Positions 1-8,538 of a stretch of DNA of 38,301 nt are shown here, piece by piece. The notes beneath the pieces are model-generated. The model ran no database searches and was not told the origin of the DNA. It saw nothing but the letters and a program-made list of their open reading frames with translations. A program made the translations under genes and the position numbers. The stretch covers positions 296 to 38,596 of the forward strand of contig JAKIZK010000013.1 in the NCBI GenBank assembly GCA_022708055.1. The letters are read 5' to 3'. Positions within the stretch are counted from its first letter, which is position 1; each line of letters opens with the position of its first letter. This DNA comes from Bacteroidota bacterium (GTDB taxonomy: Bacteria; Bacteroidota; Bacteroidia; Chitinophagales; Chitinophagaceae).

Positions 1-2286
1 TCTTATATATCCATAGCTGATTAATAAAATAGAAGCACTACCATAGGGTGCAGCAGAAACCGCATGGGAGCTTCCATTGATCACATGACCGGGCAAGTGT
101 TTTGCCAAATGTGCTTTAACACAAATAGGACCCATGCCCGGCCCACCGCCGCCATGTGGTATTGCAAATGTTTTATGTAGGTTAAGATGACAAACATCTG
201 CACCAATAAGACCGGGTGCCGTAAGCCCAACTTGCGCATTCATATTGGCACCATCCATATATACCTGTCCGCCATGCTCATGAATGATCTGATTAATTTC
301 CTTTACCGTTTCTTCATACACGCCATAAGTGCTGGGGTAGGTAATCATTATGCCCGATAATGTTTCACTATACTGAGCGGCTTTGGCTTTCAAGTCTTCA
401 ACATCAATATATCCATTTTCCAAAGCTTTTACAACCACCACTTTCATACCTGCCATTACTGCCGATGCGGGATTGGTACCATGTGCCGATATGGGAATCA
501 GCATTACATTACGATGTGGATTGCCATTGGCTTCATGATATGATTTGATTGTAAGTAGCCCTGCATACTCGCCTTGTGCACCACTATTGGGTTGCAGGCT
601 ACAGGCATCAAAGGCGGTTATCTCACACAGGTATTTACTGAATTCTTCAATTATAAAATGATAACCTTGTACCTGATCGGCCGGCGCAAATGGATGTATC
701 ATTGCCCACTGCCTCCAGCTGAGTGGCATCATTTCGGTGGCTGCGTTTAATTTCATGGTGCAACTGCCCAATGATATCATTGAAGTATTCAACGAAAGAT
801 CTTTGTTTTCCAGCAGTTTGATATAGCGCATCATCTGACTTTCACTTTTGTAAGTATTAAAGACAGGATGTGTTAGAAAATCAGAAGTACGGAGAAGAGA
901 ATCAGGAATATGTTCTGCGGTTTCATCCTGATGAATATCAAACGCAACCGGGTCTTTATCATTTTCAAAACAATTGATAAGGTCGTACAGATCGCCTAAT
1001 TCAGTGGTTTCATCTATTGAGATTCCTATAAGATTGTTTTGTAAATATCGGAGGTTGATTTGCTGCTTTTCAGCTTTAGCTTTTATGGCAGATGCGTCTT
1101 TTGTTTTTACAGTAATGGTATCAAAATAAAAATCTGAAACCAGTTCAAAACCCCTTTCTTCCAGTGAGGTGGCTACGGTTTGCGTCAGGATGGCAATTCG
1201 TTTTGCAATATTTGTTAATCCATCGGCGCCATGCCACACGGCATACATGGCAGCCATATTAGCGAGCAATGCCTGGGCTGTACATATATTGGAAGTAGCT
1301 TTTTCACGTTTGATGTGTTGCTCTCTTGTTTGCAATGCCATGCGCAATGCTTTGTTGCCTTGAGCATCAATACTGACGCCAATAAGCCGGCCGGGAATGT
1401 TTCTTTTAAATTCATCTTTTGTACTAAAGAAAGCGGCATGTGGACCGCCAAAGCCTAACGGCACACCCAATCTTTGTGCAGAACCTATAGCGGCATCGGC
1501 ACCTAATTCGCCCGGAGGTGTAAGCAGGGTTAATGCCAGCAGGTCGGTTGCCATTACTACATAAGCACCTTTGCTATGTACATGGTCAATAAAATTTCTA
1601 TAATCTACAATGGCACCTTTATCATTGGGATATTGAACAAGTGCGCCAAAATAAGTTTCGTCAATAACGGCTGATTGATATTCGCCTTCTATAATTTCAA
1701 TGCCTATGGGCTGTGCACGGGTGTACAGCACATCTTTAGTTTGTGGAAAAGTTTCTTTGTCAACAAAAAACCGTGGACGGTCTATATGGTCCTGTTTGTT
1801 GAGTGCATTAAAAAACATGGTCATAGCTTCTGCGGCAGCAGTAGCTTCATCCAGCAATGAGGCATTGGCAATGGGTAAGGCTGTCAGGTCGCTTACCATG
1901 GTTTGAAAGTTAAGTAAACTCTCTAATCTGCCTTGTGAAATTTCTGCTTGGTAAGGTGTGTACTGTGTGTACCAGCCCGGGTTTTCAAAAATATTGCGCA
2001 GGATAACGGAAGGCGTGATGGTGTCATAATAACCTTGACCGATGTAATTTTTAAAAACTTTATTTTTTAATGAAATTTCTTTGATGTGTTTGAGGTATTC
2101 ACTTTCGCTCATAGCCGCAGGAATGTTTAATGGCTTTTCCATGCGAATAGATGGAGGTACTGTACGGTCGATGAGTTGTTCAAGAGACTCGGCACCAATT
2201 TTTTTCAGCATTTTTATTGTATCTGCTTCGCCCGGGCCAATATGGCGTTTTACAAATTCATTGGATTGTTGCTCAAAAAGATTCAT
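1..2286 (-). CDS. gcvP: Glycine dehydrogenase (decarboxylating), P-protein, partial (C-terminus beyond window)
   Basis: This is the P-protein of the glycine cleavage system. It uses PLP to decarboxylate glycine and passes the aminomethyl group to the lipoyl arm of the H-protein. The frame is open from the ATG at 2286 to the window edge, giving 762 codons of an expected ~950, so about 190 C-terminal residues are missing. Both halves of the long single-chain form are present. The PLP-lysine motif HLNLHKTF is seen, with the lysine at residue 705 (codon 172-174), followed by the glycine-rich [10 protein letters not shown]. The visible end reads [15 protein letters not shown], close to the conserved family segment. 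A -7 box (TACCTTTG) lies 33 bp upstream of the start. The fatty acid hydroxylase upstream has the same orientation but its own promoter-like site. No gcvT or gcvH is in the window. Confidence 0.97.
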   Translation of the reverse strand, partial: MNLFEQQSNEFVKRHIGPGEADTIKMLKKIGAESLEQLIDRTVPPSIRMEKPLNIPAAMSESEYLKHIKEISLKNKVFKNYIGQGYYDTITPSVILRNIFENPGWYTQYTPYQAEISQGRLESLLNFQTMVSDLTALPIANASLLDEATAAAEAMTMFFNALNKQDHIDRPRFFVDKETFPQTKDVLYTRAQPIGIEIIEGEYQSAVIDETYFGALVQYPNDKGAIVDYRNFIDHVHSKGAYVVMATDLLALTLLTPPGELGADAAIGSAQRLGVPLGFGGPHAAFFSTKDEFKRNIPGRLIGVSIDAQGNKALRMALQTREQHIKREKATSNICTAQALLANMAAMYAVWHGADGLTNIAKRIAILTQTVATSLEERGFELVSDFYFDTITVKTKDASAIKAKAEKQQINLRYLQNNLIGISIDETTELGDLYDLINCFENDKDPVAFDIHQDETAEHIPDSLLRTSDFLTHPVFNTYKSESQMMRYIKLLENKDLSLNTSMISLGSCTMKLNAATEMMPLSWRQWAMIHPFAPADQVQGYHFIIEEFSKYLCEITAFDACSLQPNSGAQGEYAGLLTIKSYHEANGNPHRNVMLIPISAHGTNPASAVMAGMKVVVVKALENGYIDVEDLKAKAAQYSETLSGIMITYPSTYGVYEETVKEINQIIHEHGGQVYMDGANMNAQVGLTAPGLIGADVCHLNLHKTFAIPHGGGGPGMGPICVKAHLAKHLPGHVINGSSHAVSAAPYGSASILLISYGYIR

Positions 2287-2319
2287 AATATAACTTGCTT
2301 GATAGAGTAAAAAGATGCG

Positions 2320-2327
2320 CAAAGGTA
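2320..2327 (-). promoter_or_regulatory. Putative Bacteroidota -7 promoter box for gcvP
   Basis: On the minus strand the octamer TACCTTTG matches the Bacteroidota -7 consensus TAnnTTTG and is followed by CGC. It predicts a transcript start near 2313 and a 5' UTR of about 27 nt for gcvP. No good -33 TTTG is seen at the usual spacing. The surrounding 12-mer GCGCAAAGGTAC (plus strand, 2317-2328) also occurs exactly upstream of the lytic transglycosylase at 32093-32104. Confidence 0.45.
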
Positions 2328-2378
2328 CAGCCTCAAAGGCAGAAAAATGACGGCAAAAAACTTGGTGGATAACTGCTT

Positions 2379-3287
2379 TTATTCTTTTTGTTGTTGTGAT
2401 TCTATTTTTCTAAGCTGACTGCTGGTTTGCGTACTTCCATCGTGACTCCAGCCGGGTGGACCAAAGAGGTAATTCAACCGTTGTCTTAAACTCAAACCTT
2501 TGCGTCGCAGGTCTTTGCCAATATTTTTCCATTCGTGCATTACAAGATTAACGGGGTCTTCTTTTTCCAATGGTTTGGTAAGACCATACTTGATAGGTTG
2601 GTATTTTTCTGCCGGAATTTCTGGCTGAAAGGTGCCAAACATTTTGTCCCAGATAATGAGAAACATACCCATGTTTTTGTCCAGATACTTGGGGTTGGAA
2701 CCATGGTGTACTCTGTGATGTGAGGGAGTAACCAAAAAGTATTCAAGAATGCCGGCTTTGTTTATTTTTTCGGTGTGAACGAGAATACCCCAGGTTTGTG
2801 TGGCGGCATAAATAAAAGCAATATCAATAGGCTGAAAGCCCAGCAGCGCAATGGGAATAAAATAAATAAAGCGATACAATGGCTCCATTACCGAAGAGCG
2901 AAAGCCAACTGTGAGATTGAATTTTGGAGAAGAGTGGTGCGTAACATGGGTGGCCCAGAAAAAACGGCAATAATGATCGACCCGGTGCAGCCAGTAATAC
3001 ATAAAATCTTCAAATACCAAAAGAACCAGCCAGTATATCCAGGGATTTTTTATGGGAGCTACGAGCCGGTGATCGTAAAAAAATGAAAGTACAATGCCGA
3101 TGTAAACAGCACGAAATAAAAGATCAATACCGCCGTTGAGCAACATGAAATATATATTTTGAGCCGTATCTTTTAGGCTATAGGTGTCCTGTTTTTTTAG
3201 TTTGCTCAAAAATAATTCCAGCCCTATCACGATGAGATATAGCGGCGTAGTAATGAGGATTAGTAATTGTTCTCTGGCGGTGCCCAT
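2379..3287 (-). CDS. Fatty acid hydroxylase / sterol desaturase superfamily protein
   Basis: This is a membrane-embedded, di-iron-type hydroxylase or desaturase of the family that acts on lipid chains or sterol-like substrates; the actual substrate cannot be read from sequence. Histidine clusters expected to bind iron are visible, numbered from three codons upstream at 3296: HRVDH at 104-108, HVTHH at 117-121, a lone H174 in VHTE, and HHRVHH at 193-198. Hydrophobic segments lie near residues 11-30, 55-73, 84-102 and 140-165. The ATG at 3287 is preferred over the TTG at 3296 because it starts MGTAREQ and sits next to a strong promoter match, giving 302 aa. The protein ends in a polar tail rich in Gln, Ser and Lys. 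The neighbouring gcvP offers no functional clue. Confidence 0.88.
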   Translation of the reverse strand: MGTAREQLLILITTPLYLIVIGLELFLSKLKKQDTYSLKDTAQNIYFMLLNGGIDLLFRAVYIGIVLSFFYDHRLVAPIKNPWIYWLVLLVFEDFMYYWLHRVDHYCRFFWATHVTHHSSPKFNLTVGFRSSVMEPLYRFIYFIPIALLGFQPIDIAFIYAATQTWGILVHTEKINKAGILEYFLVTPSHHRVHHGSNPKYLDKNMGMFLIIWDKMFGTFQPEIPAEKYQPIKYGLTKPLEKEDPVNLVMHEWKNIGKDLRRKGLSLRQRLNYLFGPPGWSHDGSTQTSSQLRKIESQQQKE

Positions 3288-3293
3288 GTGGAG

Positions 3294-3325
3294 CAAATGT
3301 AAACAGCTGTATCTAACTTGTCAAA
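3294..3325 (-). promoter_or_regulatory. Strong Bacteroidota promoter match, nearly abutting the start codon
   Basis: On the minus strand, TTTG (3322-3325) is followed after 20 bp by TACATTTG (3294-3301). This matches both the -33 TTTG and -7 TAnnTTTG boxes. Only six bases (CTCCAC) separate the -7 box from the ATG at 3287. A start site about 7 nt after the box would fall on or next to the A of the ATG, implying a leaderless or nearly leaderless mRNA for the fatty acid hydroxylase gene. Confidence 0.6.
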
Positions 3326-3419
3326 TATGTAAAATGAATAGCCGGATTCTTATATTGAGAACAGCCACCTTTTGATATTTGAGTATTATTATCGCATTCA
3401 AGCATTGTATCTTGCAGCT

Positions 3420-3917
3420 ATGGCAAAAGAACTGTTACCGGATTCTGTATTAACCAACTGGCAAAAAAAATCAGCCGATAGGCAGAAGCTTTATAAACAA
3501 TATTTGCAAAGAGCCAAAAAAAATGATGTGTTGAAGCAACTGCCTGATTTGCATGAAGAGGCATTTTCTAAAATTGACTGTCTGCAATGCGCCGCTTGCT
3601 GCAAGAATTATTCTCCCCGTTTTAAAACGCCGGATATTAAACGTATCAGCAAATTGCTGAGGATGAAAGAAGGTGAATTTGTGGAAACTTATTTACGTGA
3701 AGATGAAGACGGCGATTTTGTTCTTCAGCAACTGCCTTGCCCTTTTTTAGGTGCTGATCATTATTGCAGTATTTATGAAGACCGTCCTTCCGATTGTCAT
3801 CGCTTCCCTTACACCGATGAAGATATTATCATCAAAAGACAACCACTTACATTGAAAAACGCAACCTTTTGTCCCATAACTTATTATGTATTAGAAGGAT
3901 TGTTGAAAAATAAATAG
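3420..3917 (+). CDS. YkgJ-family cysteine cluster protein (putative zinc/iron-sulfur binding)
   Basis: This small soluble protein of the YkgJ (UPF0153) family is thought to bind zinc or an Fe-S cluster through conserved cysteines; its biochemical role is unknown. From the ATG at 3420 (165 aa) the cysteines are C54, C57, C60, C61, C107, C116 and C126. They give the pattern CxxCxxCC, then CPFL, then CSIYEDRPSDCHRFP, which is diagnostic for the family. The reading frame opens 16 codons earlier at 3372, but those residues (IFEYYYRIQ...) are unlike a family N-terminus, so the internal ATG is preferred. There is no Shine-Dalgarno. It sits 54 bp ahead of the RES/Xre pair, which has its own -7 box, so co-transcription is possible but not required. 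Confidence 0.88.
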   Translation: MAKELLPDSVLTNWQKKSADRQKLYKQYLQRAKKNDVLKQLPDLHEEAFSKIDCLQCAACCKNYSPRFKTPDIKRISKLLRMKEGEFVETYLREDEDGDFVLQQLPCPFLGADHYCSIYEDRPSDCHRFPYTDEDIIIKRQPLTLKNATFCPITYYVLEGLLKNK

Positions 3918-3948
3918 GACAAAATGGATTATTTCTTGCCAAAATGTC

Positions 3949-3956
3949 TATATTTG
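3949..3956 (+). promoter_or_regulatory. Putative -7 box for the Xre/RES toxin-antitoxin operon
   Basis: TATATTTG fits TAnnTTTG and lies 15 bp before the GTG start at 3972, predicting a very short leader. No convincing -33 box is seen at 19-20 bp spacing. Toxin-antitoxin promoters of this family are normally autorepressed by the antitoxin complex, but I cannot identify an operator dyad beyond weak CAAA/TTTG arms around the box. Confidence 0.4.
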
Positions 3957-3971
3957 TGAAAAGAGATAATA

Positions 3972-4481
3972 GTGGAAAAAAGGCAAAAAAAAGCAAAGAC
4001 GTATTCATTACAGAAAAGTGATGCTTCAGCAATGGTGGAAGAGGCCGCTTTGAAGTATGAAACCTTAGGCGTAATACTGGGAGGATCTAAAACTGTAAAA
4101 ACTGATTTAACCGGTGACTTTGATTTAATAGCTCTTACAAGAGAGGGCATTAAAAAATCTACTTTAAAGTCATTATCTCAGTATTTGGGTGTTTCAATGG
4201 AAACCATGAGTCGCCTGTTACATTCCTCTTATAGAAATATTCAACGCAAAGATGATGATGAGCTTTTAGATACTTTAAAAACTGAAAAGGTTTTGGAGTT
4301 GGCTGCGCTTACCCAAAGAGGCATAGCTGTTATTGGTAATAAGGTTGCATTTTCAGAATGGTTACATGCACCATTGCCTGCATTAGCCAATCAGTCCCCA
4401 CTTGATTATTTAGATACCTCATTCGGTATTCAAATGGTTACAAGATTGCTTGGAAGATTGGAGCAAGGCGTGTATTCATAA
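3972..4481 (+). CDS. Xre/MbcA/ParS-type antitoxin (DUF2384) of a RES-Xre toxin-antitoxin pair
   Basis: This is the antitoxin partner of the RES-domain protein that begins 28 bp downstream. The protein is 169 aa. The N-terminal half carries a helix-turn-helix-like region at about 55-90 (TREGIKKSTLKSLSQYLGVS...). The C-terminal 60 residues match the toxin-binding DUF2384 domain: a run through RGIAVIGNKVAFSEWLHAP, then SPLDYLDTSFGIQMVTRLLGRLE. In characterised pairs the antitoxin blocks the toxin's active site and represses the operon. The start is a GTG at 3972, supported by the -7 box just upstream; the first ATG is at 4032 and would trim only a lysine-rich leader. Synteny with the RES gene makes the call firm; DNA binding is inferred. 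Confidence 0.88.
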   Translation: MEKRQKKAKTYSLQKSDASAMVEEAALKYETLGVILGGSKTVKTDLTGDFDLIALTREGIKKSTLKSLSQYLGVSMETMSRLLHSSYRNIQRKDDDELLDTLKTEKVLELAALTQRGIAVIGNKVAFSEWLHAPLPALANQSPLDYLDTSFGIQMVTRLLGRLEQGVYS

Positions 4482-4509
4482 TTTATTTTTTATATCATTT
4501 GTTGCAGGA

Positions 4510-4980
4510 ATGGAATTGTTTAGAATTGCTCAGGAGAAGTTTGCTACTGACCTAAGTGGTAACGGTGCCCGCCTTTATGGTGGCCGCTGGAACAGTGAAG
4601 GAATGTTTGCCGTTTATACTTCAGCTTCCCGGGCTTTGGCTTTGCTGGAAACACTGGCTCATACGCCTGCAAAAATGCTGGAAGTACAATCTTATGTCTT
4701 AATCACTTTGTATGTGCCTGATACCATTAAGCCTGTGCAGATGGATATTGATAATTTTCCAAAAGGGTGGGATGCTGCAGGTGTACAGCCATTTACCAGA
4801 AATAAGGGGGATCAATTTTTGAGAGATAAAAAGAGTTTAATAATGGTTGTACCCAGTGTGCTGGTGCCGGAGGAATTTAATTATGTGATAAACCCAATCC
4901 ATACGGCTATGAAAAGAATAAAAATTTCTCATAAAAGAATTATTCAGTTTGATAAAAGGGTTGCACATGGTGCCTTCTAA
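4510..4980 (+). CDS. RES-domain toxin (putative NAD+-degrading)
   Basis: This is the toxin of the RES-Xre pair, 156 aa and close to the whole length of a RES domain. Characterised members deplete cellular NAD+ (MbcT is an NAD+ phosphorylase). Visible family features include FRIA near the N-terminus, GNGARLYGGRWNSEG at 17-31, VYTS at 35-38 and the ALALLETLAH helix. R26, Y36 and E47 are the likely active-site residues by family position. The C-terminal section with NPIHTAMKRIKI also fits the family. The frame is open from 4450, overlapping the antitoxin end, but the ATG at 4510 starts the domain and has AGGA directly before it. There is no truncation or frameshift, so the toxin appears intact. 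Confidence 0.88.
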   Translation: MELFRIAQEKFATDLSGNGARLYGGRWNSEGMFAVYTSASRALALLETLAHTPAKMLEVQSYVLITLYVPDTIKPVQMDIDNFPKGWDAAGVQPFTRNKGDQFLRDKKSLIMVVPSVLVPEEFNYVINPIHTAMKRIKISHKRIIQFDKRVAHGAF

Positions 4981-5019
4981 TATAGGCAGGTGTTCAAATC
5001 CTAATAAAAAAATTGTACA

Positions 5020-5919
5020 TCAATTTGTATTTGTCAACTCTTCATAAGCGGCCGTGAGTGGGCGGCTGATACCATCGCCTTTCCATTCTTCCGAACCGGG
5101 AATGATGGTGGCTTTCAAAATTTCTTCTTTTGACTTTCCTGATTTTATCTCCGCTTCTACAAATTTTAATGTATTGCCCAAATAGTCTTGAAATTTTCGT
5201 AAATCATCTGCTTTGCCTGTTACTTTATAACCATCGCCACTATGTCCAAATACATATTTTGTTTTTCTGCTGAATTTGTGCAATGCTTTGTCTAATACTG
5301 CTATCCAGTTTTTCATATTGGCCCCGGCACTCCTATCTACATAAGGATGTCTGCGGTTGAAAACCAAATCGCCACAATGAACAATATTGGCATGTTGAAA
5401 GTGTGTAAAGCTATCGCCATTGGTATGGCCGGCTCCCCAGTGATACAAACAGATTTTTTCAGCCCCTATTTTTTCACACCATAATGTACCAAAAGTCTGA
5501 TCTGGATAAAGCTGTTTGTCTTCTGTTTTGTTTTTGATGGCTACTGCTTCCTGATTTTTCTTTGAATTTTCATGCGCCAATACTCGTTGAACGATTCCTT
5601 TGAAAGAAATATTTCCCGCAGTGTGATCGCCATGATGGTGTGTATTTATCAATAACCGAAATGGCTGTTCTTGTTTTTTCTTCAGTTCATCAATCAGGTG
5701 TTTACTCTGTTCTGGAAATTGTGCATCTACAACTACCCAACCTTCATTTGTTGTTAAAAATGCAATGGTGCCACCTCTTTCTTCAAATATGCCCAGACGA
5801 TCGGTAAGCATAGTTATCTTCCAAGGGTCATCAAACCAGCTGGCTAATATATTTTTTTGCGCTAAAGTCAATGCTGCTATGGTAAAAGAAGTTTGTTGTA
5901 CAAACTGACGACGGTTCAT
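5020..5919 (-). CDS. Exported metallo-beta-lactamase-fold hydrolase
   Basis: This is an MBL-fold metallohydrolase of 299 aa with an N-terminal twin-arginine-like signal (NRRQFVQ at 2-8 followed by a hydrophobic stretch), so it is likely exported already folded. Metal ligands are visible: the HHHGDH motif gives H94, H96, D98 and H99, then H165 in GAGHTNGD, D184 in CGDLVF and H226 in FGHSG. The overall pattern resembles the broad SoxH/quinoprotein-relay-type and cyclase-like MBL proteins rather than a true class B beta-lactamase, and the substrate is unknown. It lies 78 bp downstream of the MFS exporter in the same direction and could be its distal operon partner. It converges with the RES toxin across a 39-bp gap. 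Confidence 0.88.
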   Translation of the reverse strand: MNRRQFVQQTSFTIAALTLAQKNILASWFDDPWKITMLTDRLGIFEERGGTIAFLTTNEGWVVVDAQFPEQSKHLIDELKKKQEQPFRLLINTHHHGDHTAGNISFKGIVQRVLAHENSKKNQEAVAIKNKTEDKQLYPDQTFGTLWCEKIGAEKICLYHWGAGHTNGDSFTHFQHANIVHCGDLVFNRRHPYVDRSAGANMKNWIAVLDKALHKFSRKTKYVFGHSGDGYKVTGKADDLRKFQDYLGNTLKFVEAEIKSGKSKEEILKATIIPGSEEWKGDGISRPLTAAYEELTNTN

Positions 5920-5997
5920 TTTAATAGTATTTACAAATTAAAAAAAGAAATTGGCAGCGAAAAGCTACAACATTATTTTACAAAACCCATATTGTGG

Positions 5998-7242
5998 TCA
6001 GTATTCAAATTTTCGAAGTTCGGGTGCTTTAAACCAGGTAATAATGACCACTAATAATGTCATAGCACCGCCAAAAATTACCGAAGGTACTGTGCCCAAA
6101 GCTCTGGCCATAAAACCGCTTTCAAACTGTCCCAGTTCATTGCTGCTGTTTATAAACATAGAATTTACACTGGAAACTCTTCCTCGTTTATCGTCGGGTG
6201 TGGTAAGTTGTAATACGGTGCCTCTTACAATTACACTGATGCCATCCATCATTCCGGCTATCATTAATGCCATGAATGAAAGCCAGTATAACCTTGAAAA
6301 ACCAAAGATGACAATACAAATTCCAAAACCGGCTACTGCATACATCAGTCTGTAGCCTTGCTTATTTTTCATAGGCCACAAGGTAAGTGTGGAAATGACC
6401 AATACGGAACCAATGTCCATAGCGGCATTGAGCCAGCCAAATCCAATGGGACCTACCATTAATATCTTTTCGGCAAACTCAGGTATAAGTGCTACGGCTC
6501 CGCCAAAGAGTACGGCAAATAAATCTAATGAAATTGCACCCAGCATTATTTTGTTATTCAGTACAAATCGCAGTCCGTCCTTTACACTATCCCAGGCTTT
6601 TATGTTCTTTTGCGTATTTACAATAGGCTTTTTGCCAATGCGGGAAATGAGAAAGGCTGATAAAAGAACATATACTAAAATGATATAAAAAGTAATATGA
6701 ACGCCAAAGCCAGCTATAAAAAATCCTGCCGAGGCATGTCCGGTTATAGATGCTGCAAGCCAGGTGGTGGAGCTGATGTTGGTTGCATAATGTAAAATTT
6801 CTCGAGGCACGAGCTGCGAAATAATGGCACTAAAAGATGGACCAGCAAATGCTCTGATGGCTCCTGTAAAAAAAATTACGATATAAAAATATAAAGCAGG
6901 CGATGTAGTATGCACCCTATTTTGAAACCCGGGCGAAGTAATAACGATCATGGCTATTACACATACTGAGTATAATAAAATACTTCTGAGTATAAGTGTT
7001 CTTTTGTCCGATTTATCTATCACATGACCGGCATAAAGTGCCAACAGAAATACAGGAACAAATTCCGACAGTCCTGCCAGACCAATGGAGAAAGAATCCT
7101 GTGTCATCATGAAAAGTTTGTATGCAGCCACCGTACCCAACATGCGCAACGACATAATTAAGAAAAAACGGGCAGCCAGAAAATAGCGATACTCGGATAT
7201 TTGTAAGGGTTGCAGACTTTGTTTCTGAAAAAAAGAGGGCAT
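5998..7242 (-). CDS. MFS transporter (MFS_3 / enterobactin-exporter-like)
   Basis: This is an inner-membrane major facilitator protein of 414 aa with about twelve hydrophobic segments. A motif-A-like loop (GHVIDKSDKR) occurs near residues 72-81, between helices 2 and 3. Overall it resembles the EntS/MFS_3 group of putative efflux proteins; the cargo is unknown. The gene starts 23 bp after the deoxynucleoside kinase stop, yet a promoter-like site (TATCTTTG) lies five bases upstream of its ATG, overlapping the kinase end. It may therefore be transcribed both from the operon and from its own leaderless promoter. The last residues (FKAPELRKFEY) are typical for the family, so the gene is complete. 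Confidence 0.88.
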   Translation of the reverse strand: MPSFFQKQSLQPLQISEYRYFLAARFFLIMSLRMLGTVAAYKLFMMTQDSFSIGLAGLSEFVPVFLLALYAGHVIDKSDKRTLILRSILLYSVCVIAMIVITSPGFQNRVHTTSPALYFYIVIFFTGAIRAFAGPSFSAIISQLVPREILHYATNISSTTWLAASITGHASAGFFIAGFGVHITFYIILVYVLLSAFLISRIGKKPIVNTQKNIKAWDSVKDGLRFVLNNKIMLGAISLDLFAVLFGGAVALIPEFAEKILMVGPIGFGWLNAAMDIGSVLVISTLTLWPMKNKQGYRLMYAVAGFGICIVIFGFSRLYWLSFMALMIAGMMDGISVIVRGTVLQLTTPDDKRGRVSSVNSMFINSSNELGQFESGFMARALGTVPSVIFGGAMTLLVVIITWFKAPELRKFEY

Positions 7243-7247
7243 GTGTT

Positions 7248-7279
7248 CAAAGATAAGAACATTGCCTAAGGTAATGAAA
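7248..7279 (-). promoter_or_regulatory. Putative promoter overlapping the kinase 3' end, abutting the MFS start
   Basis: On the minus strand, TATCTTTG (7248-7255) fits the -7 consensus. It is preceded after a 20-bp spacer by TTTC (7276-7279), one mismatch from the -33 TTTG. Five bases (AACAC) separate the box from the MFS ATG at 7242. The geometry matches the site at 3294-3325 and again implies a leaderless start. Confidence 0.45.
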
Positions 7280-7898
7280 GATAGTATTGCCCGTTATCAT
7301 ATTCCTGCTCCAGTGCTTCATATATAACCTGCAGATGTTTTTCATTGTGCAGAAAATCGGCATTGGATGCGTCCACAAATAATGTTTTCATATTGTGCTG
7401 CTTGATATAATGGGTATAGGTTTCCTGAAGATTAAATAGATAATCATCGGGAATATTTTGCTCATAAGACCTGTTTCTTTTTCTGATGTTGGATTGCAAC
7501 TTGGACACCGGTGCGTGCAGATAAATGAGTATATCCGGCTGTACCAGTTGTTGATGTATGATGTCAAATAATCTTTGGTAAAGTCGAAATTCATCTTCGG
7601 GCAATGTAACTTTTGAAAATAAAAGACATTTTGTAAAAAGATAATCGGAGATGGTAACGCTTTGAAATAAATCTTTTTGTTGAATCAGTTCTTTTAGCTG
7701 TTTATACCTTTCGGCCATAAAGAAAAGTTCAACAGGAAAAGCGTATTGCTGTGGATTTTCATAAAACTTGGAAAGAAATGGATTGTCAGCAAATTCTTCC
7801 AACACCAGTCGGGCATTATAATGTTTGCTGAGCATGTGTGCCAGTGTAGTTTTGCCGGCTCCTATATTTCCTTCTATGGTTATAAAGTGATATTTCAT
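7266..7898 (-). CDS. Deoxynucleoside kinase (dAK/dGK-like)
   Basis: This is a purine or pyrimidine deoxynucleoside salvage kinase that phosphorylates deoxynucleosides with ATP, 210 aa, the usual length. The P-loop GNIGAGKT is at 10-17, followed by the substrate-site segment LEEFADNPFLSKFYENP. FFMAERYKQL, the SDY motif (in ISDYLFTK, where other members have DRS) and the Arg-rich lid KRNRSYEQNIPDDYL fit bacterial deoxyadenosine/deoxyguanosine kinases. The specificity call is an inference. It is the second gene of a folK-kinase-MFS-MBL series, 87 bp after folK. Confidence 0.93.
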   Translation of the reverse strand: MKYHFITIEGNIGAGKTTLAHMLSKHYNARLVLEEFADNPFLSKFYENPQQYAFPVELFFMAERYKQLKELIQQKDLFQSVTISDYLFTKCLLFSKVTLPEDEFRLYQRLFDIIHQQLVQPDILIYLHAPVSKLQSNIRKRNRSYEQNIPDDYLFNLQETYTHYIKQHNMKTLFVDASNADFLHNEKHLQVIYEALEQEYDNGQYYLSLP

Positions 7899-7985
7899 GT
7901 ATGCAATGCAACAAATGTGGCAACCGGTGCAAAATAGGTTAAAAGCGTACAGCAGAAAATTGTATTCAAAGGGCTGTGGAAAAAA

Positions 7986-8468
7986 TCAGGAATACTTTTT
8001 CACTTCCAGCTTATCGGGGCAGTGCTTTAGCAGGGTTGAAATTCTTTTTTGCAATATCGGATGCATCAGATCCGGAGCAATTTCAGCCAAAGGCATCAGG
8101 GCAAATCGACGATTTTGAAGCTCGGGGTGGGGAAGCTTTAGCAATGGATAATCATGCACTTCATTATTATAAAGTAATATATCTATGTCAATCAACCGGG
8201 GGCCGTATTTTTCTTTTCTGATGCGCCCCATTTTTTTTTCGGTTTTCAAAATTTTGCGAATCAACTGTCGAGCTGTATTGTTAGTTTCAATTTTTAAGGC
8301 CTGATTTAAAAAGGAAGGTTGATCGGTTTTGCCCCAGGCAGCCGTTTCATAAATACTTGAAACTTCAACGATCTTTCCACATGTTTCATTGAGTAATGAA
8401 ATGGCTGTATGCAGTTGTTTTTCCCGCTCTCCCAGATTGGTACCCAATAATAAATAAGCAATATTCAT
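7986..8468 (-). CDS. folK: 2-amino-4-hydroxy-6-hydroxymethyldihydropteridine diphosphokinase (HPPK)
   Basis: This folate-pathway enzyme transfers pyrophosphate from ATP to 6-hydroxymethyl-7,8-dihydropterin. The protein is 160 aa, as in E. coli. Diagnostic features are LLGTNLGERE at the N-terminus, SSIYETAAWG at about 37-46, FLNQALKIET, and the signature GPRLIDIDILLY at 89-100, with D94 and D96 as the Mg2+ ligands. LPHPELQNRRFALMPLAEIAP follows. Pairing with a deoxynucleoside kinase directly downstream is a gene order I recall from other Bacteroidota. A near-match -7 box (GATATTTG) sits five bases before the ATG. Confidence 0.96.
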   Translation of the reverse strand: MNIAYLLLGTNLGEREKQLHTAISLLNETCGKIVEVSSIYETAAWGKTDQPSFLNQALKIETNNTARQLIRKILKTEKKMGRIRKEKYGPRLIDIDILLYNNEVHDYPLLKLPHPELQNRRFALMPLAEIAPDLMHPILQKRISTLLKHCPDKLEVKKYS

Positions 8469-8511
8469 CGCCTCAAATATCTTTTATTTTAAGTATTGAA
8501 TGGTTAATTAA

Positions 8512-8519
8512 TACATTTG
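8512..8519 (+). promoter_or_regulatory. Putative -7 box upstream of the ABC-2 permease
   Basis: TACATTTG matches the Bacteroidota -7 consensus and lies 19 bp before the ATG at 8539, in the short divergent region shared with folK. The -33 region is only T-rich (TTTTATTTTA, ending about 20 bp upstream) without a clear TTTG. An out-of-frame ATG at 8535 would give a five-residue peptide and is ignored. Confidence 0.4.
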
Positions 8520-8538
8520 CCCAATAATTTTTTGATGA

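Noticed and set aside
2775..3086. Plus-strand 103-aa ORF opposite the fatty acid hydroxylase
   Set aside because: It lies wholly within a well-supported gene on the other strand and its protein has no recognisable domain. It is a shadow frame.
4987..5001. GTTCAAATC resembling a tRNA T-loop beside the toxin-antitoxin pair (possible attachment site)
   Set aside because: The flanking bases do not form a T-stem and no other tRNA arms are present.
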